Both the position numbers and the translations under genes were made by a program. Below are positions 10,883 to 20,967 of a DNA stretch of 64,000 nucleotides, piece after piece. Position 1 is the stretch's first letter, and every line of letters begins with the position of its first letter. Source of the DNA: Azolla caroliniana (lineage: Eukaryota > Polypodiophyta); the NCBI GenBank assembly GCA_043228905.1, contig JBHGNT010000005.1, positions 19,592,001-19,656,000 of the forward strand, read 5' to 3'. Under the pieces are notes generated by a model. That model was not told the DNA's origin. It was given only the letters and a program-made list of their open reading frames with translations, and ran no database searches.

Positions 10883-11782
10883 TCAAATGGTCACCTTGTT
10901 GACCGGCTGCAGGTCTTGAATAAAGCGCAGCGTGCCGTCCTTCTTCGGCACGGTAAACCACCGATTTGAGTATGGGGCACTCGACGGTTCGAGGATTCCC
11001 ATCTCAACCTTCTGCTTTAATAGCTCCATCAGCTTCGGGATGTGAGCTCTGGGTACTGGAATCGGTTTGAGACTCCACCGCACATGCGGTACCATGAATA
11101 TCACCATCGGTTCCACGACTGTCGGGTCTACACACCCGATCTCCTCCGGTGAGAATGCAAAAGCCTTCCCGTGTCTTCCGAGCATTCCTCGAAAACGGTC
11201 CTCTTCCGCCAGCAGTAGGAAGCCGCCCCCACCGATTTTGAGCTCGCGTAGCGTTATATCGGTGAACGTGTGTCCTATGTGGGCCGGATTTCGTAAACTC
11301 GGGTCCGACACAACCCCCTTTATTCGCAACTCGTTGCCCTCCGGCAAGGGAGCCGCGACTGGCCTCACCTTCCGGTCCACAGTCTTGTACCTCGTGTCCA
11401 CCCGGGCCGTCCGACCCCACTCGAGCCCTCTACTAAAGTCCGCGACGACTTCGTACATCCTTTCCGAACATACCGGAATCGTCCGATCCTCTCTAAGGAC
11501 TCCTCCGACTACCTCTCGCAGCTCCCCCAAGGTATCGTTGAAAGAGACCGCCTCCACGGCTCCGTTGATTTCCTCTCCAAGGCCGAGGACGCCACATGCC
11601 CGAAGTCGCTCCTCTGCCCTTTTCTTCTTCCGTCCAACAATGTCAACTATCGTACACCCTCCGTTGTCGGAGAACCAAAATTTCGTACTTATAGTACAGG
11701 GTTTCTTCGCTATCATACACTTGTGGGGTTCTCCCGGAGTGTCCGGACTATCGTGGCCCCACGACTTGATAGCCCTCTTCAA
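10883..11782 (-). pseudogene. Gypsy-2 protease-RT linker and RT N-terminus
   Basis: 299 codons in the pol frame, -1 relative to gag-pro. A lysine-rich linker (GRKKKRAEE) is followed by the conserved SFNDTL, YKTVDRKVRPVAAPLP and DPSLRNPAH blocks. The RT fingers follow: ILEPSSAPYSNRWFTVPKKD then FIQDLQPVNKVTI. It ends at TGA near 10865, where Gypsy-1 keeps an arginine codon. The frame begins at the GGATTTTT slip-like motif (11781-11790), so it probably depended on frameshifting rather than its own start. Confidence 0.88.
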
Positions 11783-11994
11783 AAATCCTCCCGGCTTTCG
11801 CCCCCGAGGGTCTCGCGGTTCCTCTCATGGTTTGGTCTCACCGTCAGGAACTGGACCGAGTGGCGCCCATCCTAGCTCTTGACCCTCGCATAGGTCGAGC
11901 CGTTGTCCAGCACCTTGGTTTCCATCCGTGCTGCCGTGATGTACGGTTCTCCTAGTATAACCGGATGTGAGGACGTCTCCTGCACGAAGAAGTG

Positions 11995-13554
11995 CTAGTC
12001 AATCTCGACATCGCCGATCTTTACTCGTACATTCAGGCAGGCTCCATGCAGTTCTTCGGTGGCACGTGTCGCTGCCCGTATCTTCCACCCGTGCTTGGTG
12101 TTGATCGGCCATTTCCCATTCTTATAGAAGTCCATGGATATCAAATTGATTTTTGAACCGTGGTCCACCAACGCCACCACCGGTTCATGAACATCTCCGA
12201 TCTTCATGGGGGTCTCCGTGGTCGCTCTGGCCCAGTGCGGCCTCGAATAGTGGCTCTCAACCAACTCGTCTTCCAGCGCCATGTCCTCTATGTGCGTCGT
12301 CCGCACCTCCACCGGTTTCTCCGGTTCTGTCTCCGTCGACAGCCTCTTCCTCTTCACCAAGTCTACGATGGAGTCGTGGAACTCCTTCTTGGCGATCCCG
12401 AGCACTTCCCTCAGCGACAGTTCCACCTTGCTGTCGAGGATTCGTTCTTCTAGGACCTTTCGCAGGTCCGTGGATCTTTCGATTTTTGTGCCCAGCCGGT
12501 ACCCGCCCTTCTTGGGATTATCCTGGGCGCCGGATGCACCGGCCTCATTCTGTCTTTGCCCGAATCGAGTTTCATATCGTTGCGAGGGCCCGGCCCCTCC
12601 GGTTTTCCCTACTCGCTTGTCCTCCACCAGAGCCTCGTAGTTTTGACAAGCGGCTTCGACGAAGCCCGTCTTTTCTTCCACCGGGTCACTCCACCCGGTT
12701 ACCTCCCGGACCCGTTTTTCCGCGCGGTCCACCTCTTCTTTCCTCAGCCATGCGCCGGCGAGGCCTTCCAGCATCGTCGGCCAGAACCCGGCTTTGTTAG
12801 TCTTCGGGGTCTCGCCTCCTCCGACCCGAATACTAGCTGACGCCGAGTAGTGGACGGTCTCCGCGTGACGAGCCGCCGCCTCCTCCATCAGCCTTTTCAT
12901 ACCCTCTCGCCCGACATTCAGGTTTAGGGCCCTTCGGGTCTTGCTGGCGTGCACCCGATCGTTCCACAGGTACACCACGTTGCTTCTCATCGCCTCGGCG
13001 AAGTCCCCGCAGTCCTTTCGGATGTGCCCAACCGCGTCACACCACATGCACCTGTTTTCAGCCAGAGGTCGTCGGTCACGGGCCTGTTCGCCACCATCCC
13101 TCCGTGCCTGGGCGATCTGGAGATCCCTTACCATCCGCGTCAGCTCCTCCAGAGCTGCTCCCCCAGACGAGCCATTGACCATGCCGGTTGAAGCCGACCT
13201 GGTCTCGAGCCAATCTCGGGTCTCACCCCTTCGCGTTGGTGGTGTTGGCTCGAGCTTCCTTGCTGCGACAGAGCTTGCCCCTGTCGATCCTTTGTCAGTC
13301 CATTCCCGCCGTTTGTCGAAACGGCCACAGACCCTTTTCACTACGGCCCAGTCGGCCGTTAGCCCGTCATCAGTCTCCAATAGGAGGCCTACCTGCTCCC
13401 GATCCCGCTCGTCAACCGACTTAACAAACAATAGGACACGACTTGTGTCCAGAACGGTCCGGTCAAGCATCGAGAGGCGCGCGAAGCGTTCCTCAAACTC
13501 CCGAAGGAGCACTGACGCGTTCCTTCCTTTGTCGGGGGTCTCCACCCACTCCAT
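11995..13554 (-). pseudogene. Gypsy-2 gag and protease
   Basis: 519 codons. Capsid-like helices include LLREFEERFARLSMLD; the zinc knuckle is CMWCDAVGHIRKDC (CX2CX4HX4C, about residue 190). A long charged spacer (DPVEEKTGFVEAACQNYE) and a basic DSIVDLVKRKRLS segment precede the protease. The protease active site reads VDHGSKINLIS, again DHG instead of DT/SG, at about residue 455. The frame stops at TAG 11992-11994 within EID-stop-HFF, where Gypsy-4 has Gln, and then continues to the frameshift site near 11781. Confidence 0.9.
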
Positions 13555-13626
13555 GAAGTCCCGCTTCGAAAGTCGAAGCGCATCTTCAAGCCCGTATCTT
13601 TCGAGGAGCCGACCTTCGAACTCCTC

Positions 13627-13905
13627 CTAGGTCCGGCTCTCCGCCCGTACCTCGAGCACCTCCGTATGGATACCCGGCATCGCCACTCGAGGGAATCCGG
13701 CTAGACGCCTCTCTTCCGGAATGTCCCTCATTACCATCTCAGCCTGGTAGGACACCAAGTAGCTCGTGGCATCCTTCCCACTAAATCGGCCGATCGTACT
13801 GACAACCGCCTCGATAGCCCTATCAAGGGCGCCAGTGCCTTCGCGAGCACTCACTATACGGTCCACAGTCGAAGCCATGGCTTCTGCGAGGTCTGACCCC
13901 CTCAT
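13627..13905 (-). pseudogene. Gypsy-2 gag N-terminus
   Basis: 92 codons from a start only 21 bp past the primer site. The segment IGRFSGKDATSYLVSYQAEM aligns with VERVGRFNGEKVPSYLEAYN of Gypsy-3 and with Gypsy-4, marking the conserved start of this Gag family. It stops at TAG where Gypsy-4 has Trp (NWVEFEE), then the same frame runs on into the 519-codon part, so one nonsense change separates the two. Confidence 0.88.
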
Positions 13906-13926
13906 CTTCTACTCCTCTGCCGCCTG

Positions 13927-13944
13927 TTCACGTCGGGTTCACCA
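13927..13944 (-). other. Gypsy-2 primer-binding site
   Basis: TGGTGAACCCGACGTGAA on the minus strand starts four bases inside the 5' LTR end. Its complement ends in CCA, as expected for a tRNA 3' end. I could not assign the tRNA species. Gypsy-3 (48277-48294) and Gypsy-4 (62813-62830) carry the same site. Confidence 0.85.
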
Positions 13945-13948
13945 ACTA

Positions 13949-14635
13949 TGTCGCGTTGCTACGCGCGTGCGTAGAGAACAAGGCGAGACCACTGGGGTCT
14001 TGGACCAAGGAATAGGTGAGGAAGCGAAAGGAGAGAGAGAGAGAGACACGCTCACACACGTATAGACAAAGAAGCGCGTGGGAATGCAACCCAACAACAC
14101 AAGAGACACAAGTTGAGCAGGAGATAGGGTAAAAGGGACGCGTAAATAAATATATGTATGCAGACGACTCGAACAGTTACAGCCGATCAGGTCGACGAGA
14201 CGGGTGCCGACGCCTGATCACCCATGCACACAGGGGAGCAAGATGGAGATTCTGTCGGAAGCACACGAGCGTTCCACGGAGCAGAATCAGCCTCTCGAGA
14301 ACCTGCGCCAAGAAAGTTATGGAGAACGATAGAGGAGAAGAGCTCGGTCCCAGTCCGAAAGCACTTCGTCCCCTCTAGCGCGCCATGTCCTCTCTCCCCC
14401 ATCTCCCTCTCTTTTATAGCTCAAGGAGGGAGGCCGTCTTGCCCGTTTACATCACATTAATTCTCTATCCTTTCGGACAGAGATACTCCTCGATTCTCCC
14501 TATAGAATATTGCTACCTAGGATCTAATCCTTGCGCCTACCTATCTACTTTACGACAAGGGACGTGCCCACGTGTAAGGGCCGGTTCACACACATTATAC
14601 ACGGTTTGCGCTTGGGGACGGTTTTCTTCACGACA
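13949..14635 (-). repeat. Gypsy-2 5' LTR
   Basis: 687 bp, near-identical partner of 7840-8528. The end next to the primer site has the small palindrome-like CTACGCACGCGCGTAG and the GGTCTCGCCTTGTTC block; a closely related block (GGGACCAC.GGGGTCTTGGAC on the plus strand) recurs in Gypsy-3, Gypsy-4 and a relic near 24180. Confidence 0.93.
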
Positions 14636-16815
14636 CCGGACTATCGGATGGTTTTTGGGCGGAGGCTCTACTTACGACAGTACACATAATAAATATGTCA
14701 CCAAGTAGACCTCTAGGACTTCAAATACCTCAAGAAATATGGACCAGCAATAAGCCAAATTATGACAAGCTGAGGATCTTTGGTTGCGAGGCATACGCCC
14801 TCATACCGAAAGACAATCACCGGAAACTTGAACCAAGATCAAGGAAATGCGTTTTCCTTGGATATGGACCCGAAGACGAGATTGGATACCGACTTTGGGA
14901 CCCCGAGCATAGACAAATCGTCCGAAGTTCGGACGTCGTGTTCAACGAGTCGGCTATGCATAAAATAGCCGAAAGGCCTATTGAAGTCCGAAGGACAATA
15001 TTCTCCAAAGTGCCAACCCTTCATGAAGGCCCAACCCACAACACGAGATCGGTTTCACGGGTAACCGACACCTCCCGCACTGAATCCACTGATTCAGCAC
15101 AGTCGAGTGGCTCGGCTTCCGACCATCCGACACCTATACCTGGTGCGACCAGTCCAATCATACCTCGCAGATCCGAGAAACTGTCGCAACCTCCGGAGAG
15201 GTACTTTCCCGGAATTTTCTTTACCGACGCCGGTGAACCGACGTCTTATGAAGAAGCATCGACATCTCTCGATTCAGCCACATGGCATCTGACGATGGAG
15301 TTGGAAATGCACTCCATCCGCGCAAACAAGACTTGGGAGTTGGTCAAATTACCGAAGAATCGGCGTGCTCTTCCGTGCAAGTGGGTCTATCGACTAAAAG
15401 AGATGTCCGACTCGACCAACCCAAAGTACAAGGCCAGATTAGTTTCGAAGGGATTCCGACAAGAATATGGCGTCGACTTCGACGAAATCTTTTCACTAGT
15501 GGTGAAAATGACAACCCTTTGTTTCATGCTCGGCGTCGTGGCCGGCGACAACTTGGAGCTGATTCAGCTAGATGTAAAAACGACATTCCTGACGGTGACC
15601 TACAGGAGGAAATCTATATGGAGCAGCCGAAAGGCTTTGTAGCATCCGACCAGGAACATTTAGTCTGCGGACTCAGGAAGAGTCTCTACGGCCTGAAACA
15701 GGCACCCTGATAGTGGCACAAGAAGTTCGATGACTTCATCCAATCGGTCGGCTTCTCAAAGAGCGATGAGGACCACTGTCTCTTCACCAAATTAGCTCAA
15801 GACGGGTTTCCCGTCTTCCTCATCCATCATCTACGTGGACGGCATGCTACTCTCCGGCCGACATGTTGGAGAGCTTACTGAACTCGTTCGGAAACTGCGG
15901 TTGAAGTTTGCCATGAAGGACCTCGGTCTGGCAAGACACATACTCGGTGTGAAGATTAGTCGGCATCGCGATAAACGACAACTTTTCTTGTCTCAAACCG
16001 ACTACATCGGACGTGTCTTGGAACACTTCAACATGCACTCGGCCAAGTCTGCTTCGACCCCGCTCCCCATTAACCTTCGGCTATTTCAGCGAGACTGCCC
16101 GACATTCGGTCTGGAGGGGGAAGATATGAAGTTGGTACCGTATGCATCGACAATCGGCTCCCTTATGTATGCGATGGTCGCGACACAACCTGATATTTCT
16201 CACGCCGTAGGAGTCGTCCGCAGATTCATGCACAACCCAGGCCGATCGCATTGGAACGCAGTCAAGCATGTGTTCAGATATCTAGCTGGCACAAAAGACC
16301 ACGACATTCTTTTTGGCTCGAACTCAACCTTAGGCGTAGTCGGTTACACTGACTCGGACTTTGCCGACTACGTGGACAGTTGAAAATCAACAACTATATA
16401 CTGTTTCAAATTCGGCAATGGAGCAATCTCGTGGAAGTCGAAACCTCAGGAGTGCACATCCACCACAATGAATGAAGCGGAATATGTAGTTGCGTCCGAT
16501 GCGGCAAAAGAAGCTTTATGGCTCGGTCGGCTGGTATACATGTTTCGACAGGTCGACTTTGACTCGGCTCCAAATGTCTACAACGACAGTCAGGGTGCTG
16601 TTACTTTGTCAAAAAATCCGGTTCACCACAACGCCTCCAAGCATATCGACATTCGATATCACTTTGTTCGGGACTGCGTCATTTTAGGGAAAATTGGTCT
16701 CGAGAAGATATCCACAACTGATAATGTCGTAGATGGAATGACCAAGTGTCTTTCGGTGAACTGCTTCCGGTCCCTTTGGCACCAGATGGGCGTAACGAAA
16801 AATCGGTCTGGTTAA
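14636..16815 (+). pseudogene. Copia-2 integrase C-terminus, reverse transcriptase and RNase H
   Basis: It resumes the integrase frame after Gypsy-2 (DGFWAEALLTT, then NKPNYDKLRIFGCEAYALIP). RT begins near 15270 (ELEMHSI.ANKTWELVKLP, CKWVYRLKE, YGVDFDEIFS). A frameshift lies at about 15590, two stops follow KSLYGLKQAP (about 15709), and the catalytic YVDD is YVDG near 15833-15844. RNase H (YTDSDFADY, EAEYVVASDAAKEALWL) has a TGA at 16381. The end is LWHQMG. The altered RT box alone would be inactivating. Confidence 0.92.
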
Positions 16816-17010
16816 AGTCAGACACACAACACAGTATGGTTTCGGACCACTGACATCGGTTCTTTGAGGATCGGCTTCAGCTCTTCCTACCCGACCGGTT
16901 CGGTCTTCAGTCTTCGGATCCTGCCGACTTGAACAGAACTGATCTGTCCGACAACCTTGTACATACCTGTAACTTTAGTATAACCCATGTATACGCCCAT
17001 TACGGGTGAG
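16816..17010 (+). other. Copia-2 3' untranslated region and polypurine-like tract
   Basis: 195 bp between the RNase H end and the LTR. It ends ATTACGGGTGAG directly before TGTC. The related fragment at 50756-50767 has the purer ATTACGGGGGAG, which supports this as the plus-strand priming site. Confidence 0.6.
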
Positions 17011-17335
17011 TGTCAAATACGAGGGTATAATGGCCGTATTCACACTGTCCCTTTGGACAACCCAAGTTTCGTCTATTTCTGTAAATAGCATAAAGGGCAG
17101 TTGCCCTAGGATAGTCACTATATAAAGTGACTTTGTAACCTTTAGTTAAGGTTGTTGTTTGTTGTTGTTGGTTGTCATTCTTTGCAACTGTTGCTATTGG
17201 AATATAACATTTGTTTGTGCCTACCTCTCTCTCTCTCTCTCTCTCTCTTTGTCTATCATGCTTATGCACATACACAAGTTCTTCTTCATCATGAATGTTG
17301 CTTGCACTTCCGCATTGACGGCCTTGTCCCCAACA
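17011..17335 (+). repeat. Copia-2 3' LTR
   Basis: 325 bp, TGTCAAATAC to CCCCAACA, followed directly by the CTCCC duplication. It carries a CT microsatellite (about 17227-17248) where the 5' LTR has a GT run. Confidence 0.95.
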
Positions 17336-17340
17336 CTCCC

Positions 17341-17701
17341 AACCAAGGGCTCCCGTTCTATCTGCGTGTGTGTGAGTGGGTGTGTTTCGAAGAGGGTACG
17401 AATCTACTACCGGCCGAGCCTGGTTGTAATATGTTTACCTTAATCTATTCGTTTCTATTGTTGTTTTTCAACCTCCTCTCGCTTCGGGTGTTGTCTCTAT
17501 TTCTGTTTCTACCCATCCGGCTCCGGTTCTACCTGAGGAGCGCTGCACATGGCTACGCCCGAATTTTCCTACCCGCCACCGGACATTCGATGACCGATCT
17601 GGCAAATAGTGACAGTTGTACTCTCCTATCCTGTAATTCCTTGGTTGAAGACCCCCTGCGGTCCCGCCTGTTCTGACACATACCCACGGGTTTCCGCGAC
17701 A
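17341..17701 (+). repeat. Gypsy-1 3' LTR, right part
   Basis: Continuation of the LTR interrupted by Copia-2. Near the end, GAAGACCCCCTGCGGTCCCG matches the conserved terminal LTR block of Gypsy-2, -3 and -4. The end is TTCCGCGACA. Copia-1 protein-coding sequence resumes at once on the minus strand. Confidence 0.7.
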
Positions 17702-18789
17702 ACTTAGCTCTCCTTCGAAAATGGGAGTCGATGTTGTTTGCCGAGTTGATATGCTTCGCATACTTGGTCGACTAGTTTCAACACGAAGGCCAGGAGTCCG
17801 ATGATGACTCCCTTTGATTGGATCGCTCAAAGCTGTTGGAGGGTTATGTGGCCGATTCTCTTGTGCCACAACTCGATGTTCGTCTTGGTTTTGAGACCTT
17901 TGGCATTCATGGTTGATGTCACCTTGTTTGAATCAAGAATGAACATTCGACCTTCTCTCGGTCCTCTAGGTATGAGTCTGCCATCTTTCTCGATGAAGCA
18001 TCCTTCGTTGTTGAAACGAACTTGCATGCCTTGCTCCATGATTTGGCCTACCGAGTCCAGATTCTTTGTTATGGTCGGAACTTGCAAGACATTCTTGATG
18101 CAATTGTTTTGGCTGTCGTTGCCGAATGAAACGTTGTTGATGTGTCGAATGGGATGTGTGGTGTCATCTCCCATCTCTATATAGCCGGGTCGATTCGATG
18201 TTCTTATGTCACGAAACCACTCTTGGTGTGAGGACATATGATGTGAGGCGCCAGAGTTGACGAACAACATGTCTTCTGGGTTGGAGATGCTTGTGGGGTT
18301 GGAGGCTGTCATAGAGTTCGTTCTATGTCTCATTACAAATAATCCACCATAGTCATCGTATTTAGAGTTGGTGGCGTAGTTTGTTAGTTGTCGGCTTGTC
18401 GAAGTCGACTTGCTTCTCTTGTTCCGGCACTCCTCTTCGCAATGGCCGATTTTGCCGCAAGAGTTGCAAGTACCGGGCCTTGTTTTCCGAACTCGTTCGG
18501 CATGGAAGCCCCCCCTTCTTCTGAAAGTTCCTCGATGACTTCCGTCTTGTTGTTTCAGGTTTGGGTTGAATCGACCTCTTCTACCGCCTCGACCTCGTCG
18601 TCGACCATCATTCGAATTCGAGATGAACATTTGTCCTTCCGACATCTTGGTCTTGGTTCGGACATGGTTCTCTTCAACCAATAGCATCGATTGAAGCTCG
18701 AAGAATGAAGGAGGATTTTCCCTCGCTAGGATAGCCGTCCTTAATGACTCGAATCGTTGTACGAGTTCGGCCAGGCATACTTGAACCAT
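17702..18789 (-). pseudogene. Copia-1 gag C-terminus, protease and GAG-pre-integrase
   Basis: A 320-codon open frame (17827-18789) holds the Gag C-terminus, an RG-rich basic stretch, the zinc knuckle CNSCGKIGHCEEEC, the protease and the GAG-pre-integrase domain (LWHKRIGHITLQQL). The protease active site reads FVNSGASHHM: Asn replaces the catalytic Asp of VDSGASHHM. The remaining 125 bp toward 17702 is the degraded start of the integrase zinc region. The next integrase part is at 1-375 on the far side of Gypsy-1. Confidence 0.88.
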
Positions 18790-19225
18790 CGTCTTTGTCG
18801 ACGTTTATGTTGATGGAGCCAAGGGAGTCAGAAATGCTCTCTATCTTGGTGTAGTACGACACAAACATGTCTTTTTGTCGGATGTTGTTCAACTCTTGTC
18901 GGAGTTGAAGCTTGTGGGCAGTCGTGTTGGCGGCGAACATCTTCTTCAAGTTCTCCCACGCCTCTTTAGGCGTCTTGGCATCTCGAATGTGGCTAAGCAT
19001 GTGGTCGTGGACATATATTGACAAGCAATACATTACCCGACTCGCTCCTTGCTCCCACGTTGGGTAGTTGGCGTTTGTGATGTCGGGTTTGGTTTCGAGT
19101 GCGCTGTTGATGTAGCTCCAATACCCTTGGCCAACTATGTATTGGTTCATCTTGTACTCCCAAGATTAATAATTTCTCCAGTCTAGCTTTTCACTAGGGA
19201 GCGAGCTACCCATTTGTGTGTTCAT
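18674..19225 (-). pseudogene. Copia-1 gag N-terminus
   Basis: Start at 19225 gives MNTQMGSSLPSEKLDW, the same opening as Copia-5 and Copia-6. A TAA stands at about codon 20, then the frame is open: YKMNQYIVGQGYWSYI, DAKTPKEAWENLKKMFAANT (UBN2-like Gag core), RQELNNIRQKDM. A frameshift near 18785 separates it from the 320-codon part. Confidence 0.85.
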
Positions 19226-19380
19226 GTTGATGGAGTGTCTTCCGTCTTGGCTTTTCTTCCTTTGGTCCCATACACGTGCTACGTATCAACACTACGGTAG
19301 CCGATAGTTGGATTTGTCATTGGAGTCTCGAACACACAATCATGGAGTCGGGTGGGCTTAGTGGATCTACTAAACCACTA
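19226..19380 (-). other. Copia-1 leader remnant
   Basis: It aligns with the Copia-5 leader (39034-39176) down to TAAACCACT, immediately before where the primer site should be. The primer site and 5' LTR are missing and Copia-3 LTR sequence begins instead. Confidence 0.55.
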
Positions 19381-19810
19381 TTGAGAGACAAGCTCAACAT
19401 CGGCCGGATTGGCTGAGCAAGCCGAGGACCAGATCGATTGGGATCGATCGGTTAGGCCGGATCGGTTGGAAATCAGTACGCAGACCAGTGCGTAGAAAGG
19501 CCGGATCGGTGCAGAAACCGGGAGGCCATCGTAAAAAAATTCCACAAGGAATATATTTGGGAGTTAGTGTCGAGGCTCATTTATGAGTAGTCAAGTACTG
19601 TCAGTACTTGTGTCAGCCCGATTGTCAGGGTTTGTATAAAGGTGCTCACTGAGCACATCCTACATATAGATTGAGTATTATTTTTTGAATTGAGTTCTGT
19701 GTGTTCTCTCTCTGTCTCTCTCACGTACTATGTATATTCAAGCTCTCCATTAAACCTGCGTATTTTCTTTGTGTTCGCTTTCCTATTGCTTCCGCACATA
19801 ATCTTTCACA
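19381..19810 (+). repeat. Copia-3 5' LTR
   Basis: It ends TCTTTCACA directly before the primer site and aligns along its length with 40551-40972 (shared AAGCTCAAC, 'GAGTTAGTGTC', 'AAGTACT.TCAGTACTT', TCTCTCTGT). The TA...start at 19379-19383 is degenerate, so the left border is good to a few bases only. Confidence 0.8.
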
Positions 19811-19822
19811 TGGTATCAGAGC
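19811..19822 (+). other. Copia-3 primer-binding site
   Basis: TGGTATCAGAGC abuts the LTR directly; complementary to the initiator Met-tRNA 3' end. Confidence 0.95.
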
Positions 19823-19894
19823 GCGAGGGTTGAGAACCTCTGCAGCCGACATAGCTTGAAAAGAAAAACCAACCGAGAAGAACATGTAAAACTG

Positions 19895-20943
19895 ATGGAT
19901 AGAGGCATAGCTAGCTCGCTTCCGACGGAGAAGCTCGACAGAAACAACTACACATCTTGGTCCTCCAAGAAGCACCAGTACCTACTCGGGCATGGTTACC
20001 GGAGCTATGTCGACGGAGCAAATGACACAGCACCCGAATTGAAACACAAAGATTTCCTGGTGTGGGAACAATCGGCGAGCAGAGTGCTATATAGTTTCGC
20101 GTCTTGTGTGGGCGTACAACTATTAAGCTATGTTCGGGATGCAAAAACACCGAAGGGTGCGTGGGAAAATCTGAAGAAGATCTTCGCTGCGAGCACCACA
20201 GCCAGGAAGCTTCAGCTCTGACAGGAGTTTAGCAACCTATGACAACGCGATTTGTCGGTGGCTGACTATACCTCGAAGATCAAGGACATATGCGACTCCT
20301 TAGCTTCCATCGATGTGAACATCAAGGAAAGCGAGATGGTCCAGGTCTGTCTCGGGGGTTTGGTCTCGAAGTTCGAGGCATTCCGAACTGTTGTGTGTAC
20401 CTAGGAGAATACGCCGTCCTTTTTCAACTTACAATCGATGCTCCTGGTAGAGGAGAACCATGCGGGTGCGTCAACGAGCACACACACTAACATCAAGATG
20501 CTGTACACGGAGGGAGATAGGCCCCCTGGACGTGGAGGACGAGGCGAGTCGGTGCACAATGGAGGCGGCCGACGAGATCAAGGACGGAGGCACCGAAATG
20601 ATGCCGACAGCAATTCCGGACCCTTCGGAAACAGGGGGAGTCGAGGCGATGAGAACCGGCAAGGGAAACCCGCCACGAAATGTTGGTACTGTGGCAAGAA
20701 AGGGCACAGGGAGAGCGCATGTTGGAAAAAGCGCGCCGAGTCGGAGAGGACCGGTTTCGGATTTGGTTCCAGACATACCGACAAAGGAAACCGATAGCAA
20801 TCGCACTACGCCGAAGGATCCGGGAAGGGTCTGCCTTCGTGACGAGACATGAAGCAAACTCAATGAAGCAAACCACCCCGGAATCGGACGAGGTGTGGTA
20901 TGTCGACTCTGGCGTGTCAAATCACATGACGAGCCATAAGTAG
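19895..20943 (+). pseudogene. Copia-3 gag and protease start
   Basis: MDRGIASSLPTEKLDRNNY opens a copia Gag. SYVRDAKTPKGAWENLKKIF is the core signature. TGA at about 20219 and further frameshifts follow. The zinc knuckle is CWYCGKKGHRESAC near 20681-20722, inside a G/R-rich region. The protease motif WYVDSGVSNHM lies at about 20896-20928 and ends at a TAG at 20941. The frame is broken into at least four pieces. Confidence 0.85.
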
Positions 20944-20967
20944 TGGTTCTCGTACCTAGAAAAACTG

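Larger units (their letters stand above)
7840..14635 (-). mobile_element. Gypsy-2, near-complete Ty3/gypsy element, TSD CCGG
   Basis: LTRs of 689 and 687 bp (7840-8528, 13949-14635) differ at few positions, so insertion was recent. The flanking duplication is CCGG (7836-7839 and 14636-14639), only 4 bp. Reading the minus strand gives primer site, Gag with zinc knuckle, protease, RT, RNase H, integrase, polypurine tract. Five stops and a deletion of the integrase zinc-finger region disable it. No chromodomain is visible. It is inserted in the Copia-2 integrase. Confidence 0.95.
4902..17335 (+). mobile_element. Copia-2, Ty1/copia element with paired LTRs and TSD CTCCC
   Basis: The 325-bp LTRs at 4902-5226 and 17011-17335 both start TGTC and end CAACA. 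The element is flanked by an exact 5-bp duplication CTCCC (4897-4901 and 17336-17340). A Met-tRNA-type primer site follows the 5' LTR. The interior is Gag, GAG-pre-integrase, integrase, RT and RNase H, carrying a solo Copia-4-type LTR in Gag and all of Gypsy-2 in the integrase. Removing those 416- and 6796-bp inserts leaves about 5.2 kb, the usual length for the superfamily. Protease is deleted and RT is altered, so the copy is defective. Confidence 0.95.
376..17701 (+). mobile_element. Gypsy-1, 5'-truncated Ty3/gypsy element interrupted by Copia-2
   Basis: The coding remnant at 376-4473 runs Gag C-terminus, protease, RT, RNase H, integrase, followed by a polypurine tract and a 3' LTR (4491-4901 plus 17341-17701). 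The LTR is cut in two by Copia-2, whose 5-bp CTCCC duplication marks the site. There is no 5' LTR, primer site or N-terminal Gag, so the left end is truncated. Protein matches to Gypsy-2 and Gypsy-4 in this window run the whole length. Many in-frame stops and frameshifts make it inactive. Confidence 0.85.
1..19380 (-). mobile_element. Copia-1, minus-strand Ty1/copia remnant split by Gypsy-1
   Basis: The two surviving parts are 1-375 (integrase) and 17702-19380 (integrase N-terminal side, protease, Gag and leader). Gene order on the minus strand, from 19225 downward, is Gag, zinc knuckle, protease, GAG-pre-integrase, integrase, as in Ty1/copia. The copy lacks its 5' LTR: the leader stops at about 19380, just before the place where related Copia-5 has its primer-binding site. 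The left end lies outside the window. It is the oldest layer of the 19-kb nest because Gypsy-1 sits inside it. Confidence 0.7.

Noticed and set aside
11067-11882. 271-codon plus-strand ORF in Gypsy-2
   Set aside because: Opposite strand of the protease-RT frame, whose RT motifs are unambiguous.
4491-17701. Gypsy-1 LTR as an independent solo LTR
   Set aside because: The adjoining polypurine tract and continuous integrase remnant show it is the 3' LTR of Gypsy-1.
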